Positions 41,319 to 49,939 of a stretch of DNA of 64,000 bases are shown one piece after another. The notes beneath the pieces are model-generated. The model did no database searches, had not been told where the DNA came from, and saw only the letters and a list, made by a program, of their open reading frames with translations. The DNA comes from Acidaminococcaceae bacterium. Lineage in GTDB: Bacteria; Bacillota; Negativicutes; Acidaminococcales; Acidaminococcaceae. The stretch spans positions 61,535 through 125,534 of the forward strand of contig JAFQZL010000044.1 in NCBI GenBank assembly GCA_017405945.1, written 5' to 3'. Numbering within the stretch: the first letter of the stretch is position 1; the number at the start of each line of letters is the position of its first letter. The position numbers were made by a program, and so were the translations under genes.

Positions 41319-43286
41319 TTATTTAAAAACTACGGTTATACGATTCCCGTCCAAAGGGTGCACCGGGCAGTCGCCCGCCTCTCTGATGGCCGCGGGACAC
41401 GGCAGGCAGCGCCTTGCGTAGGGGCAGCCTTCATGACCGTTCTGCCTGCGGATGTTTTTCAACACGGGCGAATGTTCCCAGTACTCCGTAATGGAACCGT
41501 ACGTTTCCCGCGCGTCCAGATACGGGCACGGCGTGAAACTGCCGTCCGCCTGTACGGCGAAGAAATAACTCCCCGCCTCGCAGCCGCGCCCGATGCCCCG
41601 GTTGCCGTTTCTCTTTTCGTCCGCGCCGCCCATCACGGCACGCAGCGGCGAAAAGCAGCTTTCCACCGTAAGCTCCATGCGGCTTTTTGCGTCAGTGCCC
41701 GCCGTTTCCGTTGTCCCGGCCGCGGCGTCCGGCGCGCTGTTCTGCGGTTCGTTCGCTGCGCCGTCCTGCGGTTTGTTTGCAGTGTCGCCGTTCTGCGCTT
41801 CCTTCGCGGCGTCCTCCTGCGGTTCGTTTACTGCGTCGCCGTTCCGGAGGTTCTCTTTTTGCCACGCGTTTATTATTTCAGCCGCTGCGATAAGCTGTCC
41901 GCGGTCAGGATTTTCCCTGCGCAAACCGGTACTGCAGGGCTTCATGCCCGTGATGATGAGTTCCTGCGCGCCCGTTTCTCCGGCGCGACGGATGACGCGC
42001 GGCAGGTCCTGCGCGTTGCCCCGGTGCATGAACCAGCGGAGCCGGAACCCGGCAAAATCCAAAGCGCGGAGCGTTTCCGCATTCGCCGCCCAGCCGGTTT
42101 CCTCTTCCATGTCCATAAGGAAGCTGTCTGCTCCTGCGGCAATCATCTTTTCCAGCGCTTCCCGCGATACCGGTTCCGCCAGCGCGACTTCCGCGCGGAT
42201 GCTGTTTTCCCTGCACACGCCCAGAAGGCGGTCAAACGCTTCATAGCCTTCAACGCCCATAAAACGTGCCCGGCGCAGGCGGTTTTCCCCGCACTGGGTG
42301 AGGAGCTGCAGGGCGCTGTCCGCGGGAAGCTCCCGTTCCCCGTCTTTCAGATAAAAATCCACGCGGCCGGGGAATTCATATGCGTCAAAATAGTGATGGT
42401 TGATATAGGGCGTCTGCTCCAGATAGGCTTTCGCTTCGGTAATTTTTCCGTCTTTGTAGTTCAGCTTGAAATAGTTGATCAGCGTCTGGCGGAAGGGGTC
42501 CGCATCGGGGCGGATGCGGATCCAGCGCCGCAGCGCTTCGCCTTTTTCCGGCAGGCACAGCCCCGCGTCTTCCAGGCGCATGATAAATTTATCGACGATA
42601 AGCGGATGCCGCCAGCGCGAGAAGACTTCGATGCCGATCTTGGGCAGCACGCCGTCCGCGCCGAGGTCGATATTGACGGCAATTTTCTGAGATTCCTTCC
42701 ACGGCTCCAGCGCCGAGGCAAGTGCCGCCGTGTCGCCCTGCCAGCCGATGGCGGCCAGCCCCGGGAAAATGCTCTCCCAGAAAGGGAACAAAATCACGAG
42801 GCGCATGATGTCCAGTTCGCCCCGGCTCGTCATGGTGCCGATTTGCTTGATAAACGCTTTTTCGGGGAGACGCTCCGTCACCCTGTCCAGCGGAGCGCGC
42901 AGGCGTTTCGCCCGCTCTTCGCCCAGAAAGGCCGGCAGCACGTCATCCCAGAATGTCCGGTAATCTTCCTCACCCACGTTGGCAAAGAGGCACGGCCCGA
43001 TTCGTTTGCCCGTTGCGGCGGCCCGGGAAAATTCCTCGTAGTCGATTTCGTACCAGAGCGATTTCACTTTGGGAATGTTTTCCTCGTCGATGTTCATGAT
43101 GTAATCCACATACGCCGCGGGATTCCCCAGCCGCACTTCCAGCCCCGCGCCGTAGCTTTCCGTTTCACCGTACTGCGCCTCCACTGACGAGAGCGCAGCC
43201 ATACACTCTGCCGAGACGATTTCCGGCATGGGGTGGCGGCGGAGATGCGCCAGCCAGTTTTTTACCGCGAGTTCCTTTTCTTCCAT
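41319..43286 (-). CDS. Degenerate radical-SAM-like protein with intact SPASM domain and N-terminal unknown domain
   Basis: 655 residues from the second ATG at 43286 (GGAGGTAAGG upstream; 12-base spacing, or 8 from AAGG). Residues ~1-310 form an unrecognised domain (AGLEVRLGNP, NIDLGADGVLPKIGIEVF). Residues ~310-460 look like a TIM barrel of radical SAM type (RVDFYLKDGE, AGADSFLMDMEEE, ELIITGMKPCS), but no CxxxCxxC motif is present at its start. An Asn/Ala/Gln repeat insertion follows (NEPQ/NKPQ/NEPQ units), then a SPASM-like end with CEAGSYFFAVQADGSFTPCPY and a CPYARRCLPCP cluster. The barrel may bind a peptide without SAM chemistry. Function unknown. Confidence 0.65.
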   Translation of the reverse strand: MEEKELAVKNWLAHLRRHPMPEIVSAECMAALSSVEAQYGETESYGAGLEVRLGNPAAYVDYIMNIDEENIPKVKSLWYEIDYEEFSRAAATGKRIGPCLFANVGEEDYRTFWDDVLPAFLGEERAKRLRAPLDRVTERLPEKAFIKQIGTMTSRGELDIMRLVILFPFWESIFPGLAAIGWQGDTAALASALEPWKESQKIAVNIDLGADGVLPKIGIEVFSRWRHPLIVDKFIMRLEDAGLCLPEKGEALRRWIRIRPDADPFRQTLINYFKLNYKDGKITEAKAYLEQTPYINHHYFDAYEFPGRVDFYLKDGERELPADSALQLLTQCGENRLRRARFMGVEGYEAFDRLLGVCRENSIRAEVALAEPVSREALEKMIAAGADSFLMDMEEETGWAANAETLRALDFAGFRLRWFMHRGNAQDLPRVIRRAGETGAQELIITGMKPCSTGLRRENPDRGQLIAAAEIINAWQKENLRNGDAVNEPQEDAAKEAQNGDTANKPQDGAANEPQNSAPDAAAGTTETAGTDAKSRMELTVESCFSPLRAVMGGADEKRNGNRGIGRGCEAGSYFFAVQADGSFTPCPYLDARETYGSITEYWEHSPVLKNIRRQNGHEGCPYARRCLPCPAAIREAGDCPVHPLDGNRITVVFK

Positions 43287-43403
43287 TTCGTTTGCCTTAC
43301 CTCCGGGCCATTGTTTTTCCATCCGTTCTTTCGCGCGTTCCGCTTTGACAGCCGTTGCCGCCCGACTTCTGAAAATCCCGCTGTTCTATACGCATTATAA
43401 CAA

Positions 43404-43430
43404 AACAGCCGCGGAAAAATCCACAGCTGC
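43404..43430 (-). terminator. CAGCCGCGG-family terminator
   Basis: CAGCCGCGGA (43406-43415)/TCCACAGCTG (43420-43429), 20 bp beyond the stop of the 43450 gene on the minus strand. Confidence 0.8.
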
Positions 43431-43449
43431 TGAACTAATTATGAATTTG

Positions 43450-44061
43450 TCAGTCTGTTGCCGAAGCCAGTAATACGACAAAACGGTTCCTGCGGCTGTC
43501 ATATACGCTCCAGCACGACGCGCCCCACCATTCATGCCCGTCATCAAAAATATCCGACCAATCAGTTGTCCATTCATACGCTTCCAGGCCTTCCGCGCCG
43601 TCCGGAAACAGGACCGCGTTGATCCGCCGGAGGTCTTCCGGCCCGTAACCCGTCCCATGCGGCGGCTCCAGAAACGCATACCAGTACGGAATCTCTTTAC
43701 CGCAGTTTTCATCGTTGGGAACCCAGTCACTGTCATATTTCTTATTTCCGTAACGGTCTTTGCGCAATACGTCCGGAACAAAAAGAAGCTCTCCGGGGTC
43801 AAGACGTTTTGCTTCCGCTTTGCTGCTGTCACAGGTAAACAGATGCAGCCGGTCCGCGTACTCTTTCCCGAAAAATTCTTCCGCTTTTTTTATCGTCTGC
43901 TTTTCGTTTTCATTTACCAAATGCACGGCAAAAAGAAGGGCGGCCCTGTGTGATTCTATTCCATTGTACGGTCTTTCATCCGCCATAAGAAAGAACTCCA
44001 CGCCTTCCGGCTCTTCTTTCTCTATGATTTTACCGAGTTCGTCAATTTTCAGCTCATACAT
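43450..44061 (-). CDS. Hypothetical protein
   Basis: 203 residues from ATG 44061 (GCAGGTGA upstream). Acidic, aromatic C-terminus (EWTTDWSDIFDDGHEWWGASCWSVYD) rich in Trp/Asp; SUKH- or immunity-like composition but no family match that I trust. Soluble. Separated from the TetR gene by 31 bp on the same strand. Confidence 0.65.
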   Translation of the reverse strand: MYELKIDELGKIIEKEEPEGVEFFLMADERPYNGIESHRAALLFAVHLVNENEKQTIKKAEEFFGKEYADRLHLFTCDSSKAEAKRLDPGELLFVPDVLRKDRYGNKKYDSDWVPNDENCGKEIPYWYAFLEPPHGTGYGPEDLRRINAVLFPDGAEGLEAYEWTTDWSDIFDDGHEWWGASCWSVYDSRRNRFVVLLASATD

Positions 44062-44092
44062 ATCGTTCACCTGCAAATCCCTGTTTCACTGA

Positions 44093-44731
44093 CTAGCTTC
44101 CCAGCCCTTTCAGCAAAATCTTCAGGAACGTAACGTACTGTGAAGCAAAGTCCCGGGTCCCCCGCCCCACGTCCGGGAAAATTTCTATATGCTGGCTGCT
44201 TTTATATTCCAGGCTTGCGGGATACAGGGTCAGGGCATAACAGCTTTCGCATTCCACAAAATAATACGCCTGCTCCGGGGTAAACGCCGGAAACAGTTTC
44301 TGTACCAGCGCGGTCAGTTCGGCAGAGGCCCGGCTCATTTCCAGACGGAAACGCCTGTGCATTTCGGAAGAGGCGTCTTTCAGTATCACCGTGTTCGTGA
44401 TGCTGAACAGGGCCAGCATCCGCCGGTGCCGGAGCAGCAGTTCCGCCCAGGCATGGCAGAAGGCGTCACGGTCTGTCACAACCTCGGAAAAGGTTTTTTG
44501 GGCATCTTCGACCATCTTCCGCCGGTCCTGCAGCAGAAGGGTAAGGAAGATATCTTCTTTGCAGTGGTAATATGTGTACAGATTCAGGCGGGAAAAACTT
44601 ACCTTCCTGCCGATCTGCGAGAACGTAACTTTATCATAGCCTACTTCTTCGTAAAGCGAAGCCGCGGCGTCTATGATCTGCTGTATCCTGACCTGTTTCT
44701 GTTCTTCGCTCCGCGCCCTGATAAAACCCAT
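44093..44731 (-). CDS. TetR-family transcriptional regulator
   Basis: 212 residues. N-terminal HTH: IIDAAASLYEEVGYDKVTFSQIGRKVSFSRLNLYTYYHCKEDIF, residues 18-62. The ligand-binding C-terminal part is helical (CESCYALTLYPAS). Controls small-molecule responsive genes; possible targets are itself and the amino-acid binding protein just upstream, where two 25-bp palindromes occur. GGAGAAG 8 bases before ATG. Confidence 0.9.
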   Translation of the reverse strand: MGFIRARSEEQKQVRIQQIIDAAASLYEEVGYDKVTFSQIGRKVSFSRLNLYTYYHCKEDIFLTLLLQDRRKMVEDAQKTFSEVVTDRDAFCHAWAELLLRHRRMLALFSITNTVILKDASSEMHRRFRLEMSRASAELTALVQKLFPAFTPEQAYYFVECESCYALTLYPASLEYKSSQHIEIFPDVGRGTRDFASQYVTFLKILLKGLGS

Positions 44732-44872
44732 AGCGTTATCTTCTCCATTGGTTTTTTATTATTTTACCATATCCTGTCTTGCTTTTGGTGTTTTTATTTA
44801 TAAAGGTTCACCGGCAAAACAGATGCAACCGAACCGCGGGGGTTCCGTTTTGGCAGATCCCGTTCATGCGCC

Positions 44873-45664
44873 TTACAGAAGTCTGCCGAAGTAATTGTTC
44901 TTCATCTGATAATACGCCGCGTCCTCCCGGTACTTCTGCAGGCCCGCATTCAGTTTGTCCGCCAGTTCCTTATTGCCTTTGGCGACGGCAATGCCTGCGC
45001 GGGTGCCTGTATCGTCCTGCAGTTCCGCCACGATGCTCAGCTTACCTTTGTAAAAATTGGTGATATAAAAACGTGCGGTGTAATTATCCAGGATGGCAAA
45101 GTCGGCTTTTTTATCTGCGATCATCTTTAATGCTTCTTCCGCCCCGCCGCATTCCATGACGGTGCCGGAATACTGCCCGGCCTGTTTTACGTGGATGCTG
45201 CCGGCTTCCGCCGCGATGCGTTTGCCTTTCAGGGCGCCTGCGCTGCGGGTGGCCGCGTCAGAGGACCCGACCGCCACATTCGCGCTGACAAGATAGGGCT
45301 GCGTGAAGTCAACTTCTTTCTTGCGTTCCTCCGTCACCGTCAGGCAGGAGATCACGGCGTCCACCTTCCCGTCCTTCAGGGACGGCAGCAGTTTGCCGAA
45401 CTCCATGTCCACGAATTCCACCCGGGTGTAGCCTGCTTCTCTGGCCACGCCCTGCATAAGCTCGATATCAAAACCGATGAAAGTTTTGGACGCTTCCTGA
45501 TAATACTCAAAGGGCGGGTAGTTCGCGTTGGTGCCCACCCGCAGCACTTTTTCCGCGGCGGCCTTCTGACCGGCGGGCGCCTCCGCTTTTTTTGTTCCGC
45601 CGCCGCAGCCCGCAACGGCAAGCAGACAAATCACTGTTAATACAAAGCACAATAATTTTTTCAT
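44873..45664 (-). CDS. Amino-acid ABC transporter substrate-binding lipoprotein
   Basis: 263 residues. Lipobox LLAVAGC with C19, then an SBP_bac_3 domain: RVGTNANYPPFEY, FIGFDIELMQGVA, DAVISCLTVTEERKKEVDFTQPYL, and DYAILDN-like ADFAILDNYTA. Binds polar amino acids outside the cell and delivers them to a permease; no permease or ATPase gene is adjacent, so it is an orphan. AGGAGG upstream of ATG. The 478 bp upstream (45665-46143) holds the palindromes and a divergent promoter. Confidence 0.92.
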   Translation of the reverse strand: MKKLLCFVLTVICLLAVAGCGGGTKKAEAPAGQKAAAEKVLRVGTNANYPPFEYYQEASKTFIGFDIELMQGVAREAGYTRVEFVDMEFGKLLPSLKDGKVDAVISCLTVTEERKKEVDFTQPYLVSANVAVGSSDAATRSAGALKGKRIAAEAGSIHVKQAGQYSGTVMECGGAEEALKMIADKKADFAILDNYTARFYITNFYKGKLSIVAELQDDTGTRAGIAVAKGNKELADKLNAGLQKYREDAAYYQMKNNYFGRLL

Positions 45665-45773
45665 GGCTTATCCTCCTTCTGTCTGCCTGAAGCTGCAGAC
45701 GCCGCTGTTTCCTGTTTTCCGGTAACACCGGTTAAACCGGCAGTGTATTTTAAAAAAAAATTAAAGAAAAACT

Positions 45774-45850
45774 GATAAGCAACACGTTGTTGCTTATTGT
45801 TCGCGGTCATCATATCATAAAAAAAGATAAGTGACAACATGTTGCTTATC
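45774..45850. promoter_or_regulatory. Pair of 25-bp operator-like palindromes
   Basis: GATAAGCAACACGTTGTTGCTTAT (45774-45797) and GATAAG...CAACATGTTG...CTTATC (45826-45850), centres ~52 bp apart, about five helical turns. The second is flanked by A7 and T7 and could also act as a bidirectional terminator. A perfect palindrome CCGGTT-A-AACCGG sits near 45728-45740. Confidence 0.55.
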
Positions 45851-46103
45851 TTTTTTTATGCTGCTTTACAAAAAAAATAATTTTTTGTGTAAAAATCTGT
45901 GCGGTAAACACAAAAAAGTGTATTATCAAAATTTTGCTCAGCAAAACTACGGTTTATTTCATTATTATTGTTGTTACATGTCATCACATTATCACGGCAA
46001 TTTTTTACAGCACACACCTGCAGCAGTTCCTCCTGACGCATCTTTTGCAATGAAACTTCCAATATTCTTTCCGGTGTCTTGACACAGGAAAAGTGAGATA
46101 CTA

Positions 46104-46112
46104 TGCTATAAT
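46104..46112 (+). promoter_or_regulatory. Extended -10 promoter of flavoprotein cluster
   Basis: TGCTATAAT (extended -10) ~35 bp before the GTG start; a TTGACA lies 22 bp upstream, too far for ideal spacing. Confidence 0.5.
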
Positions 46113-46143
46113 TGTAAGAAAATTCTTTAAGAGGTGCGCGGCC

Positions 46144-46848
46144 GTGGGAATGTATGAGGAAAACGAAAAAAGGGTACAAACCATTTTAGAACGGGGCGTC
46201 GGAATCCTGGCCCGGAATTACGGCGTGCGGAAACTGGACGCAGGTGGTTTTTCCGCCCCGGTAACGCTCAATACACAGTTCCGCATCGCCCATTATGAAA
46301 TCGAAAACGTGGGGCACCTGATGACGATGTATACGGAAAACAATCCGCAGCTGCTGATGGCTACGTATACGCTGACCCCCTATTATAAAAAGCTGCCCCT
46401 GATCAGTTCCGACTTCATTTTCAACGGGGACGGCGGCATGTTCCTGATCGAGATTTATGAACTGGTCAAAAACAGGGAAGCTGCCCCCTTCCAGGCATGG
46501 ATCCGGAAATACGCGGAACGCTTCCGGGATCTGGCGGAATTCGGGGACATCCCGACGGAACCCTGCTTCTATGACCCGGTCCGCCCGGTTTATGTGTGCA
46601 AAAAGAGATTCCCCGGCCGGGACCAGGATGCTATTCAAAATCTGATTGACGTTATGAAAATTTTTATTGCACAGGAAAAATCGGAGAAACGGCTGGAAAA
46701 AGCGGACGCGGCGGAACAGGAAGCGATCCAGCGGAAATTTGTGGATGACCTGATCGACTTAAACGGTGTTTCCACAAGGGTCTGGGTGAAAGAACACGGC
46801 GCGGACTACGTACGACGGTTTTTCCATGAGATATTTTTCGGCGTATAA
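46144..46848 (+). CDS. Uncharacterised protein of flavoprotein/ferredoxin cluster
   Basis: 234 residues from GTG 46144 (GAGGTG 7 bases upstream; ATG 46150 is the alternative). Mixed alpha/beta N-terminal domain (FRIAHYEIENVGHLMTMY, LPLISSDFIFNGDGGMFLIEIYELV), helical C-terminal half. The LPLISSDF...GDGG strand pair faintly recalls ferredoxin-dependent bilin reductases, but I would not assign that. First gene of a plus-strand operon with a FAD oxidoreductase 30 bp downstream. Unknown function. Confidence 0.65.
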   Translation: MGMYEENEKRVQTILERGVGILARNYGVRKLDAGGFSAPVTLNTQFRIAHYEIENVGHLMTMYTENNPQLLMATYTLTPYYKKLPLISSDFIFNGDGGMFLIEIYELVKNREAAPFQAWIRKYAERFRDLAEFGDIPTEPCFYDPVRPVYVCKKRFPGRDQDAIQNLIDVMKIFIAQEKSEKRLEKADAAEQEAIQRKFVDDLIDLNGVSTRVWVKEHGADYVRRFFHEIFFGV

Positions 46849-46878
46849 ATTTTTCGGCGTACAGGAGAGGAGAAGCAG

Positions 46879-48162
46879 ATGAAAAAAGACATCTTGATCG
46901 TGGGAGCGGGCCCCGCCGGCCTGATGGCGGCGCTGAAGCTGGCGGAACGGGGCATAACGCCCACCGTAATTGAGATGAAGAACAACATGGATAAGCTCAA
47001 CAGGGCCTGCTCCATGCAGTTTATCATCGACGACGAATACGAAGGTGACGTCCTCAAAATCGAAGGACAGAAGCTGGTCTTTACGAAATGCGGGCTGGAG
47101 GTTCCGTATACCGGGAAGCTGGTCCCGCTTTACAATAAGTATTATCATTCGCCCAAGGATCACATCATCCGCTTTACGAGAAACAACGGGAAGGATCCTT
47201 TTTCCTATAAGTTTGACAAACAGTTTTTATTGAAGAGCCTCTTTGACGCCTGCGCCGCAAAGGGCGTCGAGTTCATGATGGGAACCCTGGTCATCGGCGG
47301 AAAAGACAAAGGGGACAGTGTGGAGCTTACCCTCCGGCAAAAGGGGAAAAAGTTCCCCCTCACCTGCGATAAGCTGCTTATTGCCGAGGGCGTGAACGCA
47401 TCGGTCTGCGGCAAATTCGGTTTGAACAGGCAGCGCCTGGGACAGGCCGGGGATAAAGTGCTGGATATGGGCATGGCCTACAGCATGAAATATCTCATGG
47501 AAGGAATTACGGGGGTTGAGAACAACAGCTGGAACCTGTACTACGGCAACGCGTACCATTCCCGGACAGCCTGCATCATCGGCCCCAGCCTGGAGGGGGA
47601 CGGCATCTTTGAAGTGACCGTTACCGGTTCCCCGGGCCTGATGCCAACGAAGATATTTGAAGAATTCACCACCGCGAGCCCCATGGCTGAAAATTTCAAA
47701 AACGCGAAGCTGATCAAGAAAAACGGCTGCGGGCTGAAACCTTTCATGGCCATGAAAGAACCCTGCCGCGGCAATGTCATGGCCATCGGCGACTGCGCCG
47801 CCATGGTCGAAGTGGAAACCCAGGGGGGACTCCTGTGCGGATACCGGGCCGCGAAAGCCGTTGCGAAAGAACTGGAAGGCAGGAATGGTTTTGCAGAGTA
47901 TACGAAATGGTGGCAGGATTCCTTTGAGTTTAACAGCGACGATTACATGGAGGTGAGCAAGGGTTACGCGCTGGCTTTTGTCTATACGGACGATGAGCTG
48001 GATTATCTCTTCTCCCTCTGCGAAGGACATAACCTGCACGGCACCTACAGCCAGTACCTGACCCCGAAGCTGATCTGGGACTGCATCCGGCTTTCTTCGG
48101 AAAAGATCAGGACGGAGCAGCCGAAAATCTATGCGAAGATGCATATGATGGGACAGATTTAA
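46879..48162 (+). CDS. FAD-dependent oxidoreductase, geranylgeranyl-reductase/FixC-like superfamily
   Basis: 427 residues. FAD-binding GxGxxG: ILIVGAGPAGLMAALKLAERG at 5-25; GGR-type mid region with CSMQFIIDDEY and a C-terminal AIGDCAAMVEVETQGGLLCGYRAAKAV (second FAD motif with GD). No membrane helix. Receives electrons probably from the small ferredoxin encoded next. Its paralogue at 48512 shares most of the motifs (about 40% identity by eye). GGAGAGGAG before ATG. Substrate unknown; hydrogenation of an isoprenoid-like or quinone compound is only a family-based guess. Confidence 0.85.
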   Translation: MKKDILIVGAGPAGLMAALKLAERGITPTVIEMKNNMDKLNRACSMQFIIDDEYEGDVLKIEGQKLVFTKCGLEVPYTGKLVPLYNKYYHSPKDHIIRFTRNNGKDPFSYKFDKQFLLKSLFDACAAKGVEFMMGTLVIGGKDKGDSVELTLRQKGKKFPLTCDKLLIAEGVNASVCGKFGLNRQRLGQAGDKVLDMGMAYSMKYLMEGITGVENNSWNLYYGNAYHSRTACIIGPSLEGDGIFEVTVTGSPGLMPTKIFEEFTTASPMAENFKNAKLIKKNGCGLKPFMAMKEPCRGNVMAIGDCAAMVEVETQGGLLCGYRAAKAVAKELEGRNGFAEYTKWWQDSFEFNSDDYMEVSKGYALAFVYTDDELDYLFSLCEGHNLHGTYSQYLTPKLIWDCIRLSSEKIRTEQPKIYAKMHMMGQI

Positions 48163-48170
48163 TTACGGAG

Positions 48171-48304
48171 ACAAAGATTTATGTGATGACCGATGCTTTT
48201 GTGTCGAGCGAAGATTTATGCGATGACCGGAATTTTTTGCGTTAAACGAAAACTTATGAAATGAACGAAGATTTTGCGTTGGACAACGATTTATGCGATG
48301 ACCG
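48171..48304 (+). repeat. Degenerate tandem repeat in ferredoxin leader
   Basis: Unit close to GCGAAGATTTATGCGATGACCG repeated five times: 48171-48192, 48208-48229, 48245-48266 and 48263-48284 (more diverged), and 48283-48304. The last copy abuts the ribosome site. Confidence 0.65.
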
Positions 48305-48318
48305 AGGAGGAATTTATC

Positions 48319-48501
48319 ATGGCTCATGTTATCTCTGATGAATGTGTCGGCTGCGGCACCTGCGCGACGTTCTGCCCGGTGGGGGCGATTTCCCAGGGGG
48401 AAGACGGCTATTACGATGTAGACCCCGCTGCCTGTGTGGACTGCGGAAGCTGCGAAAAAGCCTGCCCTGTCCAGGCCATCGCGGCGGAAGAGAAAGGATG
48501 A
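48319..48501 (+). CDS. Bacterial 2[4Fe-4S] ferredoxin
   Basis: 60 residues from ATG 48319 (GAGGAGG upstream). Two CxxCxxCxxxCP motifs: CVGCGTCATFCP and CVDCGSCEKACP, the classic clostridial-type ferredoxin. Electron carrier; sits between the two FAD oxidoreductases and so is their likely electron donor. Eleven bases before the second flavoprotein. Confidence 0.95.
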   Translation: MAHVISDECVGCGTCATFCPVGAISQGEDGYYDVDPAACVDCGSCEKACPVQAIAAEEKG

Positions 48502-48511
48502 GGGCGCGGCC

Positions 48512-49795
48512 ATGATGAAAGATCTTCTGATCGTGGGCGCGGGCCCCGCCGGACTCCTGGCAGGGTATACCGCCGCGCAAAAAGGCCTGCACGTAACCAT
48601 CGTCGATATGAAGCGGGATATCACGACGGTCAACCGGGCCTGTTCCGCCCAGTTCGTGCTGGACGAAGGGTACGAAGGGGAAACGCTGAAGACCGGGGAC
48701 GGGAAGCTGGTCTTCACCAGGAACGGGTTCGAAGTTCCGTACCGGGGAAAACTGGTCCCGATCCTTCATAACTACATGTATTCCCCGAAGGGTCACCGGG
48801 TCGCCTTTGAATATGAAGACCTGCGTCCCACGGCGCTTAAGTTCGATAAAAAAGAACTTTTGCGTGGCCTTTTGGAACAGTGCGAAAAGGCGGGCGTTGA
48901 GATCCGCGCCAATACCATGGCCCTCAAAGGACGGGATAACGGGAACTCCGTCGTACTGACCGTCCGCGGAGCCAAAGGGCAATACGAGCTGGAAGCGAAA
49001 AAACTGATTATCGCGGAAGGCGTGAACCGCAGGCTCACGGCCATCTTCGGCCTGAACAAGGGTTACCAGTGCATGGGCATCCCCCTGACCTGCGAATACA
49101 CGCTGGAAGGAACGGAGGACATCCCCCACAACAGCTGGATCCAGTATTACGGCGATGTCTATCATCCGTTCATGGAGATCATGGTGGGCGAAAGCACCGA
49201 AAGCGACGACGCCCTCGAGTTTACCGTGATGGGGCTGGGTGACATGAAGCCCGCCGCCTTTTTCGAAAAACTGGTAAAAAACAGCCCTCTGACGCCGAAC
49301 CTCCGGAACGCCCGGATCATCCAGCGCAAGGGCTGCGGCTGCTGTAATTATCTGTCCCTTTCCAAACCGTATCACGGCAACGTGCTGGCCATCGGCGACA
49401 GCGCGGCCCACATCGAGGTCATCAACCAGGGCGCCATGATGTGCGGGTATCACGCGGGGAATGCCGTCGCGGACGAACTGAATGGAAAGAATGGTTTCGA
49501 AGCGTACGCGAAATGGTGGAACGGCGCCTTTGAATTTAACTGCGAAGAGCCCATGGAGCAGTTAAAACTGTACGGCGCCCTCAGCATCAAGCGGACCCTG
49601 GCGGACGATGAGATCGATTATCTCTTCGCCATGCTGGCGGATGAAAAACATTGCGGTCACTTCAACCAGTATGAGGTTCCCAAAAATTTCTGGACGGACG
49701 TCCTGAAACACGATGAAGAGATCCGGAAAGACCGGCCTGCGCTCTATGACAAACTGGCGGCTATAAGAGCTTACAAGGAGCAGGGAAAGTTTTAA
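48512..49795 (+). CDS. FAD-dependent oxidoreductase, GGR/FixC-like, paralogue
   Basis: 427 residues from ATG 48512 (GAGGGCG upstream; the ATG repeats, so 48515 is possible). FAD motif LLIVGAGPAGLLAGYTAAQKG, CSAQFVLDEGYEG, and AIGDSAAHIEVINQGAMMCGYHAGNAV. CGCCNY cysteines in place of the paralogue's CGLKPF may hold a cofactor or disulfide. Closely related to the protein at 46879. Operon ends with the terminator at 49822. Substrate unknown. Confidence 0.85.
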   Translation: MMKDLLIVGAGPAGLLAGYTAAQKGLHVTIVDMKRDITTVNRACSAQFVLDEGYEGETLKTGDGKLVFTRNGFEVPYRGKLVPILHNYMYSPKGHRVAFEYEDLRPTALKFDKKELLRGLLEQCEKAGVEIRANTMALKGRDNGNSVVLTVRGAKGQYELEAKKLIIAEGVNRRLTAIFGLNKGYQCMGIPLTCEYTLEGTEDIPHNSWIQYYGDVYHPFMEIMVGESTESDDALEFTVMGLGDMKPAAFFEKLVKNSPLTPNLRNARIIQRKGCGCCNYLSLSKPYHGNVLAIGDSAAHIEVINQGAMMCGYHAGNAVADELNGKNGFEAYAKWWNGAFEFNCEEPMEQLKLYGALSIKRTLADDEIDYLFAMLADEKHCGHFNQYEVPKNFWTDVLKHDEEIRKDRPALYDKLAAIRAYKEQGKF

Positions 49796-49821
49796 AAAAG
49801 AATTGAATATAATTATAAAAA

Positions 49822-49860
49822 CACAGCGCGGTCTGCATTTGTTTTGCAAGCCGCGCTGTG
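49822..49860 (+). terminator. GCGCGG-family terminator
   Basis: CACAGCGCGG (49822-49831)/CCGCGCTGTG (49851-49860), 9-10 bp stem, ends the flavoprotein operon. A sister copy lies at 55736. Confidence 0.8.
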
Positions 49861-49939
49861 TGCGTTAGTAATCTGTGTACTTTATTTTTTTATGAATATT
49901 TGTGCGTGATGAATCAAAGAAATGAATTACGCTCATTCC

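Noticed and set aside
43395..43832. 145-codon minus-strand frame overlapping the 43450 gene
   Set aside because: Out-of-frame shadow; the 43450-44061 frame has the ribosome site and sensible composition.
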